Positions 7,776 through 15,654 of a stretch of 19,793 nt of DNA are shown here, piece by piece. Where the stretch lies: contig CAZCJA010000041.1 in assembly GCA_964499015.1 (NCBI GenBank), positions 1-19,793 of the forward strand, read 5' to 3'. Under the pieces are notes generated by a model. The model had not been told where the DNA came from, did not search any database, and saw only the letters and a program-made list of their open reading frames with translations. Both the position numbers and the translations under genes were made by a program. The DNA is from CAZCJA01 sp964499015 (GTDB lineage Bacteria > Elusimicrobiota > Elusimicrobia > F11). Position 1 is the stretch's first letter; every line of letters begins with the position of its first letter.

Positions 7776-9135
7776 AAATCGTCTCGCCCTTTCTCTTGGA
7801 CTCGCCTGGGTCGTTTTTGTCGCCGTTCTAATCGCGAACAAACCTCCGTTTTGGGCGCTAATGGATGACGCCTCAAACTTGATGCAAGTCAGCACCGCTC
7901 ATGAACAAAATAAATCCTTTCTCGATTTTGTCCGCGACTATTCACGCAACGACATGAGCGGTTGGGGCATGTTCCGCCCCGTTTATCCGGCGTACGTGTA
8001 TCACTTTTATGGGTTTTTCGAGAACAATAGCGCAGCGCTTTATGCTGTTAACGCGGGCCTATTGGTCCTTCTTTTTTATTTGTGGGGAACGCTCTTCGAG
8101 AAAATGTGCTGGGACGGAGGAAAAGCCGGGCGATGGTTCTTTCTTGCGCTGTGCTTGGCCTTTACACCGCATTACAATCTCTTTTTCTTCGCCTCACTTC
8201 AGGAGAAATTCATTCTCTGGGGCGGGTTACTGGTTTTTGCCTCGCTGTGGGGTCTGCACATCGGACGAATTAGCCATTTCACAGCGCTTGTGGGACTTGT
8301 TGCCGGCTCCGCGTTTGCGCTGATGGCCAAAGCCACCGCGCTGTTTCTGTTTGGCCCGTGTTTTATTTGGCTTGCCTGGTTGTCATTCAATGACCGGCGT
8401 AATTTAGCCCTGTTGGCCGTTTTTTTGATCGGTTACGTCGGCTGTGCGTATTTTTTCACCTCCATCCGTAGTTCGTACTCCAGTTCCTATTCATTCGCCG
8501 AAGCGCCGGCCCGCTTATTGAGCGCTGGGCCACGCTTTCATTTGTTTTTTGTGTTCGGCCTGGCTTCTCTGGCAGTGATGTTTTGGAAGAATCGAGCTTC
8601 GTTCCGGACGCAGGCGCTCTGGCCCATCGGGCTGCTCTCCTACTTATTCATCATGCTGCCTTGGAAAGGCGGCGTCGGCTATTACTTGATCGTCCCCGTC
8701 GGTGTTTTCACCGCGGCTACGCTGCTGTGCCTGTATCAAACCGTGCGCCACCAGTGGCCGCGCGTGGTGTGGGTGTTCAGCGCCGCCGTATTGGCGCTGT
8801 CGGTTTATTCCGCCAACGTTTTCGCGCTGTGGACGCGCGAGCACAGCGGCGCGGGCCACGTGGCTGAATATGTGAAAGCCAATCTGCCGCTGGATGGTTC
8901 GGTGGTAATCGCCATGCCGGAACCATGTTACGAAGCCAACCTTTCCATGAGCTATTTCATCGGACAACCCGGCCTGCTCAAAATTGCCAAGCAGAACGTC
9001 TATCCGGAAACGCCCGCCGGCGCGCGTAAAATTCTGCTGACCGATCGTTACTGCCCGAGCTCCACTCTCGACGGATTCACCCCCGACAAGCTTTTGTACA
9101 GCTCCCCGCCGTGGCACGTCTACGAAGACCAATGA
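7762..9135 (+). CDS. Multi-spanning membrane protein, probable GT-C-fold glycosyltransferase
   Basis: This 457-residue integral membrane protein has about nine or ten hydrophobic helices spread through residues 8-365, then a short soluble C-terminal domain (about 366-457). The first helix (about 9-25) is followed by a loop containing D35-D36 (FWALMDDASN), the position where GT-C enzymes such as ArnT/PMT-like transferases carry acidic catalytic residues. That placement and the neighbouring polyprenyl-phosphate transferase are my reasons for the call; overall similarity to a named family was not recognised. It would take a sugar from a polyprenyl-phosphate donor at the periplasmic face and add it to the glycan. 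The start is GTG at 7762, overlapping the previous gene by 14 bases; the next in-frame ATG (7861) would remove the first helix. The C-terminus shares ATGA with the next gene. Confidence 0.72.
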   Translation: MLKTENRLALSLGLAWVVFVAVLIANKPPFWALMDDASNLMQVSTAHEQNKSFLDFVRDYSRNDMSGWGMFRPVYPAYVYHFYGFFENNSAALYAVNAGLLVLLFYLWGTLFEKMCWDGGKAGRWFFLALCLAFTPHYNLFFFASLQEKFILWGGLLVFASLWGLHIGRISHFTALVGLVAGSAFALMAKATALFLFGPCFIWLAWLSFNDRRNLALLAVFLIGYVGCAYFFTSIRSSYSSSYSFAEAPARLLSAGPRFHLFFVFGLASLAVMFWKNRASFRTQALWPIGLLSYLFIMLPWKGGVGYYLIVPVGVFTAATLLCLYQTVRHQWPRVVWVFSAAVLALSVYSANVFALWTREHSGAGHVAEYVKANLPLDGSVVIAMPEPCYEANLSMSYFIGQPGLLKIAKQNVYPETPAGARKILLTDRYCPSSTLDGFTPDKLLYSSPPWHVYEDQ

Positions 9136-10049
9136 GCGTCCAGATGTCCGTCATCATGGCCGTCAAAGATGAAATGGCGCATTTGCCCGCGGCCATTGAA
9201 AGCATCCTTAATCAATCGTTCGCCCACTTTGAGTTGATTGTGGTCGACGATGCCAGCACGGACGGTACTTATGATTACCTGAAATCGATCAACGATCCGC
9301 GTTTGCGCGTTCTAAAAAACAGCGGCAAAGGCCAAACCGCGGGCCTCAATCAGGCGCTGGCCGCCGCGCAAAGTGATTGGATCGCGCGGATGGACGGCGA
9401 CGACTGTAGCCATCCGAACCGTTTTGACGCGCAGTGGAAACTGGCGTCGGCCCAACCTGATTTGGCGCTTGTTACATGCGATTACATGATCTGCGATGAG
9501 AATTTAAAGGAGATAGCCGAAATACGCATTGATCCGGAGCGTCCGGAAAAAGTGTTCGACTATTTAAAGAACCGCAATAACCCGTTCTGCCATCCGACCA
9601 TTCTTTTTAAGAAGTCCGCTGCGCCCGGCGGCTACGATGAACGCTTGAAGAACGCGCAGGACATGGACCTATACGGCAAGCTACTCGCTCACGGAAAATG
9701 GGGGCATGTGTCCAAGGCCCTGCTGAAGTACCGGGTGCGCAAACAATCGCTTTCCATTCTGCGGCATCCGGAACAAGAGAGGGAGCGGCAAATGTCGCTC
9801 TCAGGAACCGCCGGACAAGCGCCCGCGCCTGCTATTTATTCCGGAAAACGCGTTGTGGAAGGGCTCTATGCCTACAAATTGGGATTTGCCGCGTGGCTGG
9901 CGGGAAAACCAAGCCTCGCGCTCCACTATTTAACTCGCTCTTTATTTAAGGGCGTGCGGCCGCTGCGTTCGCTCGTGCTAATGTTGATCATGCTCTTTCC
10001 TCGGCCCATATATTTGCGCGCTTGCGGATACAAAGGCGTGTACCGATGA
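9132..10049 (+). CDS. Family 2 glycosyltransferase (GT-A)
   Basis: A 305-residue inverting-type glycosyltransferase with a GT-A domain at the N-terminus: MSVIMAVKDE, then IVVDDASTDGTYDYL with D39/D40, and the metal-binding DGDD at residues 88-91 (ARMDGDDCSHPNRF). NAQDMDLYGKLLAHG carries acidic residues in the acceptor/base region. The last 30 residues include one hydrophobic stretch (LRSLVLMLIMLFPRPIYL) that may anchor the enzyme to the inner membrane. I place the start at the ATG at 9132, which overlaps the upstream stop as ATGA; an upstream in-frame GTG at 9111 would add seven residues inside the preceding gene and is less likely. It should add one sugar of the repeat unit to the lipid-linked intermediate in the cytoplasm. 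Donor and linkage are not predictable from the sequence. Confidence 0.9.
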   Translation: MSVQMSVIMAVKDEMAHLPAAIESILNQSFAHFELIVVDDASTDGTYDYLKSINDPRLRVLKNSGKGQTAGLNQALAAAQSDWIARMDGDDCSHPNRFDAQWKLASAQPDLALVTCDYMICDENLKEIAEIRIDPERPEKVFDYLKNRNNPFCHPTILFKKSAAPGGYDERLKNAQDMDLYGKLLAHGKWGHVSKALLKYRVRKQSLSILRHPEQERERQMSLSGTAGQAPAPAIYSGKRVVEGLYAYKLGFAAWLAGKPSLALHYLTRSLFKGVRPLRSLVLMLIMLFPRPIYLRACGYKGVYR

Positions 10050-11101
10050 AAAAGATCGGTTGGATTGTCGACAGCTCGCCGTCGCGGATTTTGAAATGGC
10101 CGTGGCAGGATTTTAGTTCCGTCGGCAAAATCCGTTTCGAGGGGATCGCGCAGGAAATGACGCGCCAAGGCGCGTTCGCCAATGAACTGTACCGCCCGTG
10201 GGTAAATTACGACGCGGTTGTTTTCGTGAAGATGATGAATCCATCGTGCCAATCGTTGGCGAAAAAACTGAAGCAAAAGGGCGTCCGCGTTATTTTTGAC
10301 GCCAACGTGAATTACTATGAAAGCTGGGGTGATTACGTGATCCCCGGAACCAAACCGAGCGCCGAACAAACGCACAACGCCGAACAGATGTCGCGTGAGG
10401 CTGATTTGGTCGTGGCCGATTCGCTTTATCTGCAGGGGCTCTGCTCCAAGTACAACGCGAACACGGTTTGGGTCCCCGATGCCGTCGACACCGATTTGTT
10501 TTCGCCTTTTTACGGCAAACGCGACATATCCGATAAACTGCGCTTGATCTGGAGCGGTGTCGGAAAAAAAGCGCAGGCGCTGGAACTGATTGAGCCCCTT
10601 TTGGAAAAGTATGCCGAGGAAATCGAGTTGCGCGTCGTCACAAGCCCCGATATCCAATCGAACCCATGGCCTAACGTCCTAAAGCGCCTGGCGGAGAAAA
10701 ACCTCGTGCTCATCGAAAAATTTCATTACGCCAACTTTCCGAACCAACTGCGCGCCGCGGAAGTGATCATATCGCCTCGCGGGTTGGAAAACGCCTATGA
10801 AATGGCGCACACCGAGTACAAAATCGCGCTGGGCATGTCGGCCGGTCTGGCCGTTCTCGCCAGCCCGCAACCCGCCTATGTCGAAGCGCTGAAAAACACA
10901 GACGCCGGCTGGATATGCGAGAACGCGGCCCAGTGGGAGGAAAAACTCGTTTATTTAATCGGCCATCGCGGCGATTTGGAACAAATGGGCCGCAACGCAC
11001 GCGGCCGCGTGATAAAAGAGTATTCAATCCCAGTCGTCGCCCAAAGATACGCTGACGCTTTGCGGCGCGTGCTGGGCGTGGAAGTGGCCGCATGGCGTTA
11101 A
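10046..11101 (+). CDS. GT-B glycosyltransferase (family 1/4-like)
   Basis: This 351-residue soluble protein has two Rossmann-like halves joined near residues 165-175, where LRLIWSGVGKKAQALEL marks the start of the nucleotide-binding C-terminal half. The C-terminal donor-site region reads HTEYKIALGMSAGLAVLAS and then AGWICENAAQWEEKL, which fits glycosyltransferases of the Glyco_trans_1 type with a lysine-containing variant and not the canonical EX7E motif. The start is the ATG at 10046, which shares ATGA with the preceding stop; an in-frame upstream TTG at 10022 is rejected because it lies inside the previous gene. Its stop overlaps the next start by ten bases. Together with the next two genes it forms a run of three short GT-B enzymes, presumably building successive linkages of one repeat unit in the cytoplasm. 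Donor sugar unknown. Confidence 0.82.
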   Translation: MKKIGWIVDSSPSRILKWPWQDFSSVGKIRFEGIAQEMTRQGAFANELYRPWVNYDAVVFVKMMNPSCQSLAKKLKQKGVRVIFDANVNYYESWGDYVIPGTKPSAEQTHNAEQMSREADLVVADSLYLQGLCSKYNANTVWVPDAVDTDLFSPFYGKRDISDKLRLIWSGVGKKAQALELIEPLLEKYAEEIELRVVTSPDIQSNPWPNVLKRLAEKNLVLIEKFHYANFPNQLRAAEVIISPRGLENAYEMAHTEYKIALGMSAGLAVLASPQPAYVEALKNTDAGWICENAAQWEEKLVYLIGHRGDLEQMGRNARGRVIKEYSIPVVAQRYADALRRVLGVEVAAWR

Positions 11102-12132
11102 AGAGCGCGCTCAAAAACCTTTCTTTGCCCTGGCACACGCGTTTTGCGCCGCTTCCCGACGCCTCGCGCGTATATTTCGGCCCCTACGTCAAAAACGTCG
11201 GCGGTCCCGGTTTGAAAATTCGCAAACTTAAAAAACGCTTCGGAAATTCCTATTGGAACAACAACGCGGTGTATGTTGTCAGCGGCAAGCCGATTCCGCT
11301 TCCGTTCGTACAAATGGCTAAACGACGCGGCTCCAAAGTTATTCTAAATCAGAATGGCGTTTATTATCCGGCGTGGTACAAAGGGGAATGGCAGAGGGAG
11401 AACGCGCGTCTGAAAGCGTATCATGATCTGGCCGACCACGTTTTGTATCAAAGCCGTTTTTGCATGGAGACGTCCGCCAAATTCATCACCCCCACGCATC
11501 TCTCGCATGAAATACTTTATAACGGTGTGGATATCGACGCCTACACGCCGCAGAACCCCAACCGCGGCTTAAACCCCATCCGCCTGCTCACCGCAACCAA
11601 TTACGCGGCCATTCACGATTATGCACTGTTCCCGCTTTTTGAAACGCTCGCTCTTTTGCGTAAACAAGGTGTTAATGCCACCTTGATCATTGCCGGTCAC
11701 GTGCATATGGGCGAAGCGTGGATGCGCGGGCAAGCGGCCAAGTATGGCGTGGCGGCGCAGGTGGCTATGCCTGGGCCGTTTTCGCCGGAGCAATCGCCCC
11801 TCGTGTTCGGCGGCGCCGACATCTTCATTCATCTGAAGCAAAACGACGCCTGCCCAAGCGCGGTGATCGAAGCGTTGGCCGCGGGTTTGCCGGTTGTGTA
11901 CAGCGTTTCCGGTGGTGTGCCGGAACTAGTAGAAAAAGCGGGCGAGGGAGTTTTCGTTCCCGAATCGTTTGAAACCGCTCAGGCGCCGTCGGCCGATAAG
12001 ATCGCCGCGGCTGTCGTGTCCGTTCTCAACGACTATCCGGCGCGCGCGCTGTCGGCGCGTCGTCGCGCCGAAGAACGTTTTTCTATGAAAACATGGCTTG
12101 ATCGCCATGCTGAGCTATTTGAAACGATATGA
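11092..12132 (+). CDS. Family 4 glycosyltransferase (GT-B)
   Basis: A 346-residue GT4-type enzyme. The N-terminal half contains ILNQNGVYYPAWY and ADHVLYQSRFCMETS, then the interdomain ILYNGVDIDAYTP. The C-terminal half carries a Rossmann strand with IIAGHVHMG and the donor-binding loop NDACPSAVIEALAAGLPVV near residues 251-269, followed by SGGVPELVEKAGEGVFV. The first acidic residue of the usual EX7E motif is aspartate here (D252 with E260). The ATG at 11092 lies ten bases inside the previous gene. The next gene is a recognisable paralogue sharing the QSxFCxES-like segment, the NGxD hinge and the IVIEALAxGLPV loop. It likely adds a sugar of the repeat unit to the undecaprenyl-linked intermediate. 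A retaining mechanism is expected from the family; donor and acceptor are not readable. Confidence 0.87.
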   Translation: MALKSALKNLSLPWHTRFAPLPDASRVYFGPYVKNVGGPGLKIRKLKKRFGNSYWNNNAVYVVSGKPIPLPFVQMAKRRGSKVILNQNGVYYPAWYKGEWQRENARLKAYHDLADHVLYQSRFCMETSAKFITPTHLSHEILYNGVDIDAYTPQNPNRGLNPIRLLTATNYAAIHDYALFPLFETLALLRKQGVNATLIIAGHVHMGEAWMRGQAAKYGVAAQVAMPGPFSPEQSPLVFGGADIFIHLKQNDACPSAVIEALAAGLPVVYSVSGGVPELVEKAGEGVFVPESFETAQAPSADKIAAAVVSVLNDYPARALSARRRAEERFSMKTWLDRHAELFETI

Positions 12133-13139
12133 AAAACACGCGCGTTCATTTCATTTACAACACCGCAAACATTCCATACGGCGGCGCCAATTCTTTCAAT
12201 AGAACGCTCAAAAAATATTTTGAGACTCATCCAAAATTAGGGATCCAGGTTGTGGCCGATCCGCAGCACGCCGATGTTCTGTTTCTGAACGCCGCCAGCC
12301 GTGGACCGCGCAAAGTGCGCGTTTTTTCCTGGCGGCGACTGCGCTATGTCGACACGCTTCGCGATGAACAGGTGGACCTGGCCGAAATTGCCGCGCTCGC
12401 GCAAGAAAAACCACTTGTCCACCGTTTGGACGGCATTACAGCCCTGTATGGCCGCGCCGATGGCCGCGAATACGACACGCTTCAAATTGAATTGAACGCT
12501 CTTGCCGCTTACACGGTTTTCCAAAGCGAATTTTGCCGGGAAAGCTTCGCGCCCCATCTCAGCAAGAAAACCCCACAGGCGATCGCCGCCAACGGCGCCG
12601 ATGGGGATGTCTTTACATGGACGCGCCGAAAAAAGCCGGCCGCCGCCGTGAACTTCATTGCCGCATCGTGGTCAAAAAATCCAAGCAAAGGACATGCCGA
12701 TCTGATTTTACTGGCAGCGCAGCCAAATATGGTTGTGACCTATGTGGGCCGTTGGCCCGACCGTTTACCGGTGGGCAACGTGCGCGTTAAACAGCCTCTT
12801 AACCAAGTTCAACTCGCCTCTGAAATGAAGCACCATCATGCGTTTTGCCACATGGCGGAAAACGATCCCGCACCCAATATCGTCATCGAAGCGCTGGCCA
12901 CCGGACTGCCCGTCCTATATAAAAATTCTGGGGGAACGCCTGAAATTGCGGACGGAGATCGCTATGGCCAACCACTGCCGGATCTCTCGGAAGAGGGGAT
13001 AAAATCCGCCATAAATTCTCTCACGGCTCGTTATGACAATTTGATCGAAGCCATTAAGCGCGACCGCAACGTGTTTCTTATCGATACCGCCGCGCAAAAA
13101 TACGCGCGTGTGTTTAAAAAGGCAGCGCTAAAATCATGA
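12129..13139 (+). CDS. Family 4 glycosyltransferase (GT-B), paralogue of the preceding gene
   Basis: This 336-residue GT-B enzyme begins with IYNTANIPYGGANSFNRTL, a glycine-rich N-terminal loop typical of GT4 proteins. LVHRLDGITALYGR, TVFQSEFCRESFAPH and AANGADGDVFTW align by eye with the corresponding parts of the gene upstream. The donor loop NDPAPNIVIEALATGLPVLY contains D246 and E254, again a DX7E in place of EX7E, then NSGGTPEIADGD. ATGA overlaps occur at both ends, with no convincing Shine-Dalgarno sequence before the ATG, so translation is probably coupled. It is expected to catalyse one sugar transfer in the cytoplasmic assembly of the repeat unit. The paired structure suggests two related but distinct linkages, or the same sugar added twice. 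Specificity cannot be read from sequence. Confidence 0.86.
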   Translation: MKNTRVHFIYNTANIPYGGANSFNRTLKKYFETHPKLGIQVVADPQHADVLFLNAASRGPRKVRVFSWRRLRYVDTLRDEQVDLAEIAALAQEKPLVHRLDGITALYGRADGREYDTLQIELNALAAYTVFQSEFCRESFAPHLSKKTPQAIAANGADGDVFTWTRRKKPAAAVNFIAASWSKNPSKGHADLILLAAQPNMVVTYVGRWPDRLPVGNVRVKQPLNQVQLASEMKHHHAFCHMAENDPAPNIVIEALATGLPVLYKNSGGTPEIADGDRYGQPLPDLSEEGIKSAINSLTARYDNLIEAIKRDRNVFLIDTAAQKYARVFKKAALKS

Positions 13140-14710
13140 TTATGGAATCGGTTATTTGGTTTTCGCTGACGTTGCTGTCGCTGATCGCTCCGCCATTTGG
13201 AGGGCTGGGACTTTTGTTGGGCTATACACTCGCCGATAAGGCCTTTGCCCTAATCAATATCGCCTCACTTATTCGTTTTCCTCTATTTATAACGGAACCC
13301 GTTTTGGCGATTCTTCTTGTGCGCGCGTTTTTTCACTCCTTGCGCAATAATTCCTTTGATCAATGGCAGATTCACTGGAAAAGCCCGTGGGCGTGGTTCT
13401 ATGTGGTTGGTTTTGTCAATATTCTTTTTGGCCTGTTGAGCGCTTCGCCTGTGCTTGTTCTTCGTGACGCGGTCATTGTTTTTTATGCCGTCGTCACGCA
13501 AATCACACTTGCTTATGTACGAACGTTGAGAAACGTAAAGATTGTTTTCTTTGTTTTGCTGGGCGGTTTGCTGCTTCGCTTTTTACTCCAATATATTGCC
13601 CCTGTTTTCGGCTGCGGATCGCCGACGTACGGCATGTACGCGGCCTGCGCAGTACTCGGCTGTTTATGCACCTTTCCGCTGTGGGGGCGCTGGAAACCGG
13701 CGGCGCTTTTATCGGCGATGTTTTTAACCGGCGTTATTGCCGCAACGGAAATCCGGACCATTTGGGCGGCGTTGTTTCTCGCCGTTCTTTTTCTTTTCAT
13801 CATTTTCGCGATAATCAAAGAACCTGGTAAAACCTATGGCCGCATTGCCGGCACGCTGCTTGCGGGAATTTTCGCATCTGCGCTTTTTTTACGCGTGTTC
13901 ATTCCGATCCAATATACCGTCATTAAAAATGAATTCAGGTCGCTCTTTGCCGGAAAAAGTTCCCCGAATGTGATGACGCGTTTTGCCATGTGGGCGGACG
14001 CTATCCAACAAGTCGCCCCTTTTTCAGAGAAAGTGTTCGATGTTTTTGATCGAAAAGTCCTCAATCCTTTTTATTTCAAATCGGAAAAAAGGCCGGATGT
14101 TGATGAAATGAAAAAATTGGCCGAGCGTGTTCGCCAGAAACAAGAAGACTACACTGGCACGAACCGCACGGCCACGGATATCATCCGCAATTATGAAGAA
14201 CCCGCGGCCAAGCCGGTAAAACAAGCGGCGGAAATAAAAGCACCCGCACGGTATTCGCCAGCGGCCGTTTTGCCGCCTGTACCGGTGACGGCCAAAGAAA
14301 GCGTCTTCGTTAAACTGACGCACCATCGTTTCATGCGATTGCTGTTTGGCATACCCTTCGGCCAACGTTTTGTGCCGGAGCGTATTTCCGCAATGCATCA
14401 AATAAATCGCTACGACCCGCATAACTCGCTGATTGCGATCTTCTATAGAGCAGGCCTCATCGGTTTTGTATTGTTCGCCTGGCTCGTTTGCGGGAGCTTC
14501 TATGCGGCGTTTAAAGCGCTTAAAAGAGCGGCAACCGTTGAGCAGCGAAACATGCTTTTAGCGGTGATGGCGTCGGTTGTTTACCATGTCGGGCATTCGC
14601 TAACGGACGTCACGTTGGAGAATCCGTTTAAAGGCATTCCATTCTGGCTTTTGCTTGGTTTAATGATTGCAATAACATCCATTATCAAACGGGACAATCA
14701 AAATACATGA
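13136..14710 (+). CDS. O-antigen ligase/polymerase family membrane protein (Wzy/WaaL-like) with periplasmic insert
   Basis: This 524-residue protein has about ten hydrophobic helices, most before residue 270 and the rest after about 435. The Wzy_C-type features are an arginine in a membrane-edge segment (TEIRTIWAALFLA, R207), the loop beginning RFAMWADAIQQVAPF, and the motif DPHNSLIAIFYRAGLIGF with H429, matching the histidine of the WaaL/Wzy/PglL superfamily. These enzymes polymerise lipid-linked repeats or ligate finished glycan at the periplasmic face. The loop between the W and HN motifs is expanded by roughly 100 residues (about 298-402), with a charged part and an Ala/Pro-rich tract ending PPVPVTAKES. 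Base composition is lower in GC than flanking genes in the rows I counted (13501-13560: 20 of 60 G+C). Whether it is polymerase or ligase cannot be decided from sequence; location among transferases favours polymerase. ATG shares ATGA with the previous stop. Confidence 0.82.
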   Translation: MIMESVIWFSLTLLSLIAPPFGGLGLLLGYTLADKAFALINIASLIRFPLFITEPVLAILLVRAFFHSLRNNSFDQWQIHWKSPWAWFYVVGFVNILFGLLSASPVLVLRDAVIVFYAVVTQITLAYVRTLRNVKIVFFVLLGGLLLRFLLQYIAPVFGCGSPTYGMYAACAVLGCLCTFPLWGRWKPAALLSAMFLTGVIAATEIRTIWAALFLAVLFLFIIFAIIKEPGKTYGRIAGTLLAGIFASALFLRVFIPIQYTVIKNEFRSLFAGKSSPNVMTRFAMWADAIQQVAPFSEKVFDVFDRKVLNPFYFKSEKRPDVDEMKKLAERVRQKQEDYTGTNRTATDIIRNYEEPAAKPVKQAAEIKAPARYSPAAVLPPVPVTAKESVFVKLTHHRFMRLLFGIPFGQRFVPERISAMHQINRYDPHNSLIAIFYRAGLIGFVLFAWLVCGSFYAAFKALKRAATVEQRNMLLAVMASVVYHVGHSLTDVTLENPFKGIPFWLLLGLMIAITSIIKRDNQNT

Positions 14711-15654
14711 GTAACATTCTTCTTACCGGCGCCGCCGGGTTCATCGGTTCGTGGACCGCGCAAGCGCTCGTCAGACGCGGCGACAAGGTTATTGGCGTTG
14801 ATAACTTTAACGACTATTACGACGTCAAGCTGAAGCAGGCGCGCGTTAAACAATTCTCCAAAGGCGCGAAAATTCGCAAAGCAGACGTCGCCGATTTTAA
14901 GGCCATGGAAAAGATCTTCAAGTCCAACAAGATCGATCAAGTTTGCCATCTGGCCGCCCAGGCCGGCGTGGGGTATTCGCTCAAAAACCCCTTTGCTTAT
15001 GAAACGGCCAACAACCTCGGCACTCTCAATCTCCTTGAATTGTGCCGCAAATACGGGGTAAAGTCGTTCATCTACGCTTCCTCATCGTCTGTTTATGGCG
15101 GCAACACAAAAGTGCCTTTTTCCGTCGAGGACAACGTGGACAAGCCCATCTCGCTTTATGCGGCCACGAAACGCTACAATGAGCTCATCGCGCACACGTA
15201 CCACCATCTGTACGGCCTGCATTGCACGGGCCTGCGCTTTTTTACGGTGTACGGACCGTGGGGCCGCCCCGATATGGCGCTGTTCAAATTCACCAAAGCG
15301 ATTTTGAGCGGCAAACCCATCGACGTCTACAACAATGGGCGCATGAAGCGCGACTTTACGTATATTTCGGACATTGTCGCCGGCGTTTTAGCGGCCCTCG
15401 ACAAGAATTATGCGTACGAGTTGTTCAACCTCGGTAATTCGAATACGGTCGAACTTAATTATTTTATAGAGGTCATCGAACAGGCGCTCGGCAAGAAGGC
15501 GCAGCGCAACAACATGCCGATGCAGCCGGGAGACGTCCCGGCGACGTCCGCCGACATTAAAAAGTCGCGCGAGAAACTCGGTTTCAATCCGAAAGTGAAC
15601 ATCGAAGAAGGCATCAAAAACTTTATCTCTTGGTATAAGGACTATTACAAATGA
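14707..15654 (+). CDS. NAD-dependent epimerase, UDP-glucuronate 4-epimerase-like
   Basis: A 315-residue extended SDR. The NAD motif ILLTGAAGFIGSW occupies residues 4-16, followed by GVDNFNDYYDVKLKQAR, a hallmark of UDP-glucuronate 4-epimerases. ASSSSVYGGNTKVPFS supplies the serine, and YAATK the catalytic Y151 and K155. GLRFFTVYGPWGRPDMALF is the signature stretch of this subgroup, distinct from the GLRYFNVFG form of TviC/WbpP. The enzyme interconverts the gluco and galacto forms of a UDP-uronic acid via a 4-keto intermediate. It overlaps both neighbours by ATGA and directly precedes a nucleotide-sugar 6-dehydrogenase, so the two plausibly act in sequence: dehydrogenase product as epimerase substrate. 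That would imply a galacturonic-type sugar in the glycan. Action on an N-acetylated uronate in place of plain UDP-GlcA is possible. Confidence 0.88.
   Translation: MSNILLTGAAGFIGSWTAQALVRRGDKVIGVDNFNDYYDVKLKQARVKQFSKGAKIRKADVADFKAMEKIFKSNKIDQVCHLAAQAGVGYSLKNPFAYETANNLGTLNLLELCRKYGVKSFIYASSSSVYGGNTKVPFSVEDNVDKPISLYAATKRYNELIAHTYHHLYGLHCTGLRFFTVYGPWGRPDMALFKFTKAILSGKPIDVYNNGRMKRDFTYISDIVAGVLAALDKNYAYELFNLGNSNTVELNYFIEVIEQALGKKAQRNNMPMQPGDVPATSADIKKSREKLGFNPKVNIEEGIKNFISWYKDYYK
15636..15641 (+). promoter_or_regulatory. Probable ribosome binding site (TAAGGA) for the 6-dehydrogenase gene
   Basis: TAAGGA lies nine bases before the ATG at 15651, within the end of the epimerase gene. It is a partial match to the anti-Shine-Dalgarno complement and supports the start, but an A/G-rich run of this length could occur by chance. 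Confidence 0.4.

Noticed and set aside
9111..9131. Upstream GTG start for the GT2 gene
   Set aside because: It would lie 25 bases inside the previous gene; the ATG at 9132 gives the same ATGA overlap seen at most junctions and begins next to the conserved first strand.
10022..10045. Upstream TTG start for the GT-B gene at 10046
   Set aside because: The extra residues (MRIQRRVP) come from the preceding gene's coding sequence, and the ATG at 10046 forms an ATGA overlap immediately before the first beta strand.
9926..10657. Antisense open reading frame of 243 residues
   Set aside because: It lies opposite two well-supported glycosyltransferase genes, has no recognisable motif, and the region's codon pattern fits the + strand.
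14197..14310. Possible frameshift or foreign sequence in the ligase/polymerase gene, because of the Ala/Pro-rich tract
   Set aside because: The frame stays open on both sides and the downstream HN motif is intact, so an in-frame low-complexity insert is the simpler reading.
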